Below, in pieces: positions 41,186 through 43,321 of a DNA stretch of 43,321 nucleotides. Under the pieces are notes generated by a model, which did no database searches, was not told the origin of the DNA, and saw nothing but the letters and a program-made list of their open reading frames with translations. Position numbers and translations under genes: made by a program. Position 1 is the stretch's first letter. Each line of letters opens with the position of its first letter. This stretch comes from JBLHLB01 sp047618505 (GTDB taxonomy: Bacteria; Planctomycetota; UBA1135; GCA-002686595): the NCBI GenBank assembly GCA_047618505.1, contig JBLHLB010000003.1:1-43321 (forward strand). Direction: 5' to 3'.

Positions 41186-42355
41186 TTGAAGCTGGCCAAG
41201 TCCATGTCGCGCCTCGGAACCGAGTCCGCATTTGAGATCCTCGCCCGTGCCAAAGCGCTCCAGGCCCAAGGTCGAGACATCATCAACCTGGGAATCGGAT
41301 CGCCTGATTTTCGCACCCCTGAGAACATCGTTGAGGCCGGGGTCAAAGCCCTTCGCGACGGTCAGCATTTTTATACTCCGGCGAAGGGCATCCCCGAGCT
41401 GCGTGAGGCCGTTGCGGCGGATTGTCTGCGCCACCGAAAAGTGGAGATCAATCCGGACAACGTAGTCATCGTGCCCGGTGGCAAGCCGACCATGACCTTT
41501 GCCATTCAGATGTTCGGCGAGCCGGGGGCGGAAATTCTCTACCCGAATCCGGGCTTCCCGATCTATGAGTCCATGATCAACTTCTCCGGTGCCAAGGCGG
41601 TGCCGATGGAGTTGCTGGAGGAGAAGGGCTTTCAGTTCGATCCCGAAGCAGTTTTGGCCAAGGTCAACGAGAACACTCGCATGATCATCGTGAACACGCC
41701 GGCCAACCCGACCGGTGGTGTGGTGAGCCGCGAAGCGCTAGATGTCCTCGTGGCCGGACTGGAGCGCTGGCCCAACGTGGTCATTCTGGCCGACGAAATC
41801 TACTCACGTTTGGTCTATGGCCGTGCGGAACACGTGTCACTTCTGGAGTACGAATCCATCCGCGATCGTCTGATCGTTCTGGACGGTTGGAGCAAGACTT
41901 TCTCCATGACCGGTTGGCGTCTGGGTTGGGGGCTGTGGCCGGATGCCCTTGTCGACCACGCGGAGCGTCTGCAGATCAATTCCAACTCCTGTGCGTCCGC
42001 CGCAGTTCAATGGGCCGGAGTGGAAGCCCTAAACGGTCCCCAGGACGAAGTAGAGAAGATGGTGCGCGCCTTTGACCAGCGTCGTGGCGCCATCGTCAAG
42101 GGACTGAACGAGATCCCCGGCTTCTCCTGCGTGACGCCCATGGGCGCCTTCTATGCCTTCCCCAACATTAAGGGTACGGGCATGAGCAGCCGTGAACTCC
42201 AGGATCATCTCCTGAACGAAGCCGGCGTCGCAACCGTGGGTGGAACCGCGTTCGGTCACTTGGGCGAGGGTTACATCCGCTTTTCCTACGCCAGCAGTAT
42301 GGAGCAGATTCAGGAAGCCCTGCGTCGCACCGCCGATAGCCTTTCGACCGTCTGA
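41186..42355 (+). CDS. Class I/II PLP aminotransferase (aspartate aminotransferase-like)
   Basis: A 389-residue cytoplasmic aminotransferase. The PLP lysine is K237 in S-K-T-F-S-M-T-G-W-R; N-T-P-A-N-P-T-G-G is the conserved loop near the cofactor, VILADEIYSRLVYG holds the Asp that contacts the pyridine nitrogen, and the C-terminal Arg that binds the substrate carboxylate is in YIRFSYASS. The fold-type I subgroup Igamma (aspartate/aromatic/alanine) fits best; the exact donor is not readable. The start TTG 41186 has a GGAG 10 nt upstream; an in-frame ATG at 41204 is possible. A threonine aldolase follows 76 bp later. Confidence 0.9.
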   Translation: MKLAKSMSRLGTESAFEILARAKALQAQGRDIINLGIGSPDFRTPENIVEAGVKALRDGQHFYTPAKGIPELREAVAADCLRHRKVEINPDNVVIVPGGKPTMTFAIQMFGEPGAEILYPNPGFPIYESMINFSGAKAVPMELLEEKGFQFDPEAVLAKVNENTRMIIVNTPANPTGGVVSREALDVLVAGLERWPNVVILADEIYSRLVYGRAEHVSLLEYESIRDRLIVLDGWSKTFSMTGWRLGWGLWPDALVDHAERLQINSNSCASAAVQWAGVEALNGPQDEVEKMVRAFDQRRGAIVKGLNEIPGFSCVTPMGAFYAFPNIKGTGMSSRELQDHLLNEAGVATVGGTAFGHLGEGYIRFSYASSMEQIQEALRRTADSLSTV

Positions 42356-42431
42356 ACCAATCCGCGACTGGCGGGCTCGGCGACTTGATTCGCCGCACCC
42401 TCTCGCTGTTTCCCCCCAACCGTTTCTCCGC

Positions 42432-43321
42432 GTGATCAGCGACTTCCGTAGCGATACTGTTACCCGTCCGAGCAGTGCCATGCGCGCCGCCATGGCCGCA
42501 GCCGAGGTGGGCGATGACGTTCTCGACGGAGACCCCACCGTGCGCCTCCTCGAGGAGCGCGCCGCTGCCTTTCTAGGCAAGGAGCGGTCTTTGTACGTGC
42601 CCTCCGGGACCATGGCGAACCAGATCGCCTTGGGGGTTTGGACGCGACCCGGCGACGAGATCATTGCCGATCGCGGGGCACACATCCTGTGCTACGAGGG
42701 CGGCGCCCTTGGGTTCCTGCATGGTGTTCAATCAATCACCTTGAATAGCTTCCGCGGGCGCTTGGACCTGGATGAAGTCGCCTCCGCGATTCGCCCGGAT
42801 TACGTCCATTGTCCACGCACGGCCCTGATTGCGGTGGAGCAAACGCATATGGGGTCCGGTGGAAGCGTCGTCCCTCTGGAACACCTTCAGAAGCTGAAGG
42901 CCCTGGCCCTCGAGCGTGGACTACCGCTCCATATGGACGGAGCGCGACTCGGCAACGCTGTCGCCGCCAGCGGTGTCTCCGCGGCCGATTTTGCGTCCTG
43001 CGCCGACTCCGTGGCCCTTTGCCTGTCCAAGGGATTAGGCGCCCCGGTCGGGTCGATTGTCGCCGGTGATGAGCAGTTCATCGAGGCCGCCCTGCGTGTG
43101 CGTAAACGCCTCGGTGGTTGGATGCGCCAGGCGGGAATCATTGCCGCCGCTGGGCTCATGGCCCTCGAGGAGGGCGTTGGCCGCCTGTCTCTGGACCACG
43201 ATCTCGCCCAGGAGTTGGCTCGGCGCCTAAACCGCTTTGACGGTTTGAGCTGTCCCCCCGATGGCGTAGAAACGAACCTGGTCATCGTCGAGGTTGATCG
43301 GGACGACGTAGACGCGGCTGG
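42432..43321 (+). CDS. ltaE: Low-specificity L-threonine aldolase (3' truncated)
   Basis: The first ~296 residues of a PLP enzyme that splits threonine to glycine and acetaldehyde. Features: DFRSDTVTRPS near the N-terminus, EVGDDVLDGDPTV, PSGTMANQIAL, HMDGARLGNA with the Asp that contacts PLP, and the Schiff-base Lys200 in C-L-S-K-G-L-G-A-P-V-G-S. The frame runs off the right edge. GTG 42432 is chosen because it places the conserved DFRSDT segment right after the start. No Shine-Dalgarno sequence precedes it. Together with the preceding aminotransferase it suggests amino-acid turnover, but no further context is visible. Confidence 0.92.
   Translation, partial: MISDFRSDTVTRPSSAMRAAMAAAEVGDDVLDGDPTVRLLEERAAAFLGKERSLYVPSGTMANQIALGVWTRPGDEIIADRGAHILCYEGGALGFLHGVQSITLNSFRGRLDLDEVASAIRPDYVHCPRTALIAVEQTHMGSGGSVVPLEHLQKLKALALERGLPLHMDGARLGNAVAASGVSAADFASCADSVALCLSKGLGAPVGSIVAGDEQFIEAALRVRKRLGGWMRQAGIIAAAGLMALEEGVGRLSLDHDLAQELARRLNRFDGLSCPPDGVETNLVIVEVDRDDVDAA

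Overview
The window is GC-rich chromosomal DNA, most likely from a member of the Planctomycetota. Signs of this are a C-terminal Planctomycete/Verrucomicrobium-type haem-binding domain with a CATCH motif (first gene), an orphan prepilin-like protein with the H-X9-DG motif (31149-31796), zinc-ribbon-plus-transmembrane proteins (12127-14969), a secreted SBBP beta-propeller with a C-terminal domain common in planctomycete secreted proteins (19339-21192), Kdo transferase, and almost no Shine-Dalgarno sequences. Exact placement is inference. I saw no rRNA, tRNA, CRISPR array, prophage or insertion sequence.

Layout. 2-3018: the end of a haem-binding dehydrogenase-type protein, translationally coupled to a membrane glycosyltransferase. 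3019-6092: a TPR-like gene broken by two in-frame stops, then a GAF-HisKA-HATPase-receiver hybrid kinase. 6143-11084: a membrane-anchored sulfatase-fold protein lacking the sulfatase signature, an overlapping small membrane protein, a stand-alone NIL-domain protein and a lipoprotein gamma-glutamyltranspeptidase. 11081-11981 (minus): a frameshifted zinc-peptidase gene. 12127-14969 (minus): two adjacent genes that look like distant paralogues, each zinc ribbon, membrane segment, then a shared C-terminal domain. 15208-19173: uvrB and uvrC directly abutting. 19339-21192: the seven-repeat propeller. 21290-22249 (minus): a XerC/D-type recombinase. 22410-24874: lspA, pyrD and a receiver-domain protein. 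25184-30894: secA, waaA/kdtA and metK. 31149-34748: a prepilin-like protein, a UbiA-family prenyltransferase and an unknown secreted protein. 34874-40818 (minus): a five-gene operon of ABC substrate-binding lipoprotein, double permease, ATPase, pentahaem cytochrome c and a HEAT-like lipoprotein. 41186-43321: an aminotransferase and a truncated threonine aldolase.

Most of the window is core metabolism and envelope biogenesis (nucleotide excision repair, Sec export, lipoprotein maturation, LPS core, SAM and pyrimidine synthesis) mixed with poorly characterised lineage-specific envelope proteins. The most interesting items are the transporter-cytochrome-HEAT operon, the structured metK leader that could be a SAM-responsive RNA, the zinc-ribbon pair next to uvrB, the altered active site of the sulfatase-like protein, and signs of leaderless or non-Shine-Dalgarno initiation, including a probable CUG start in the prenyltransferase gene.
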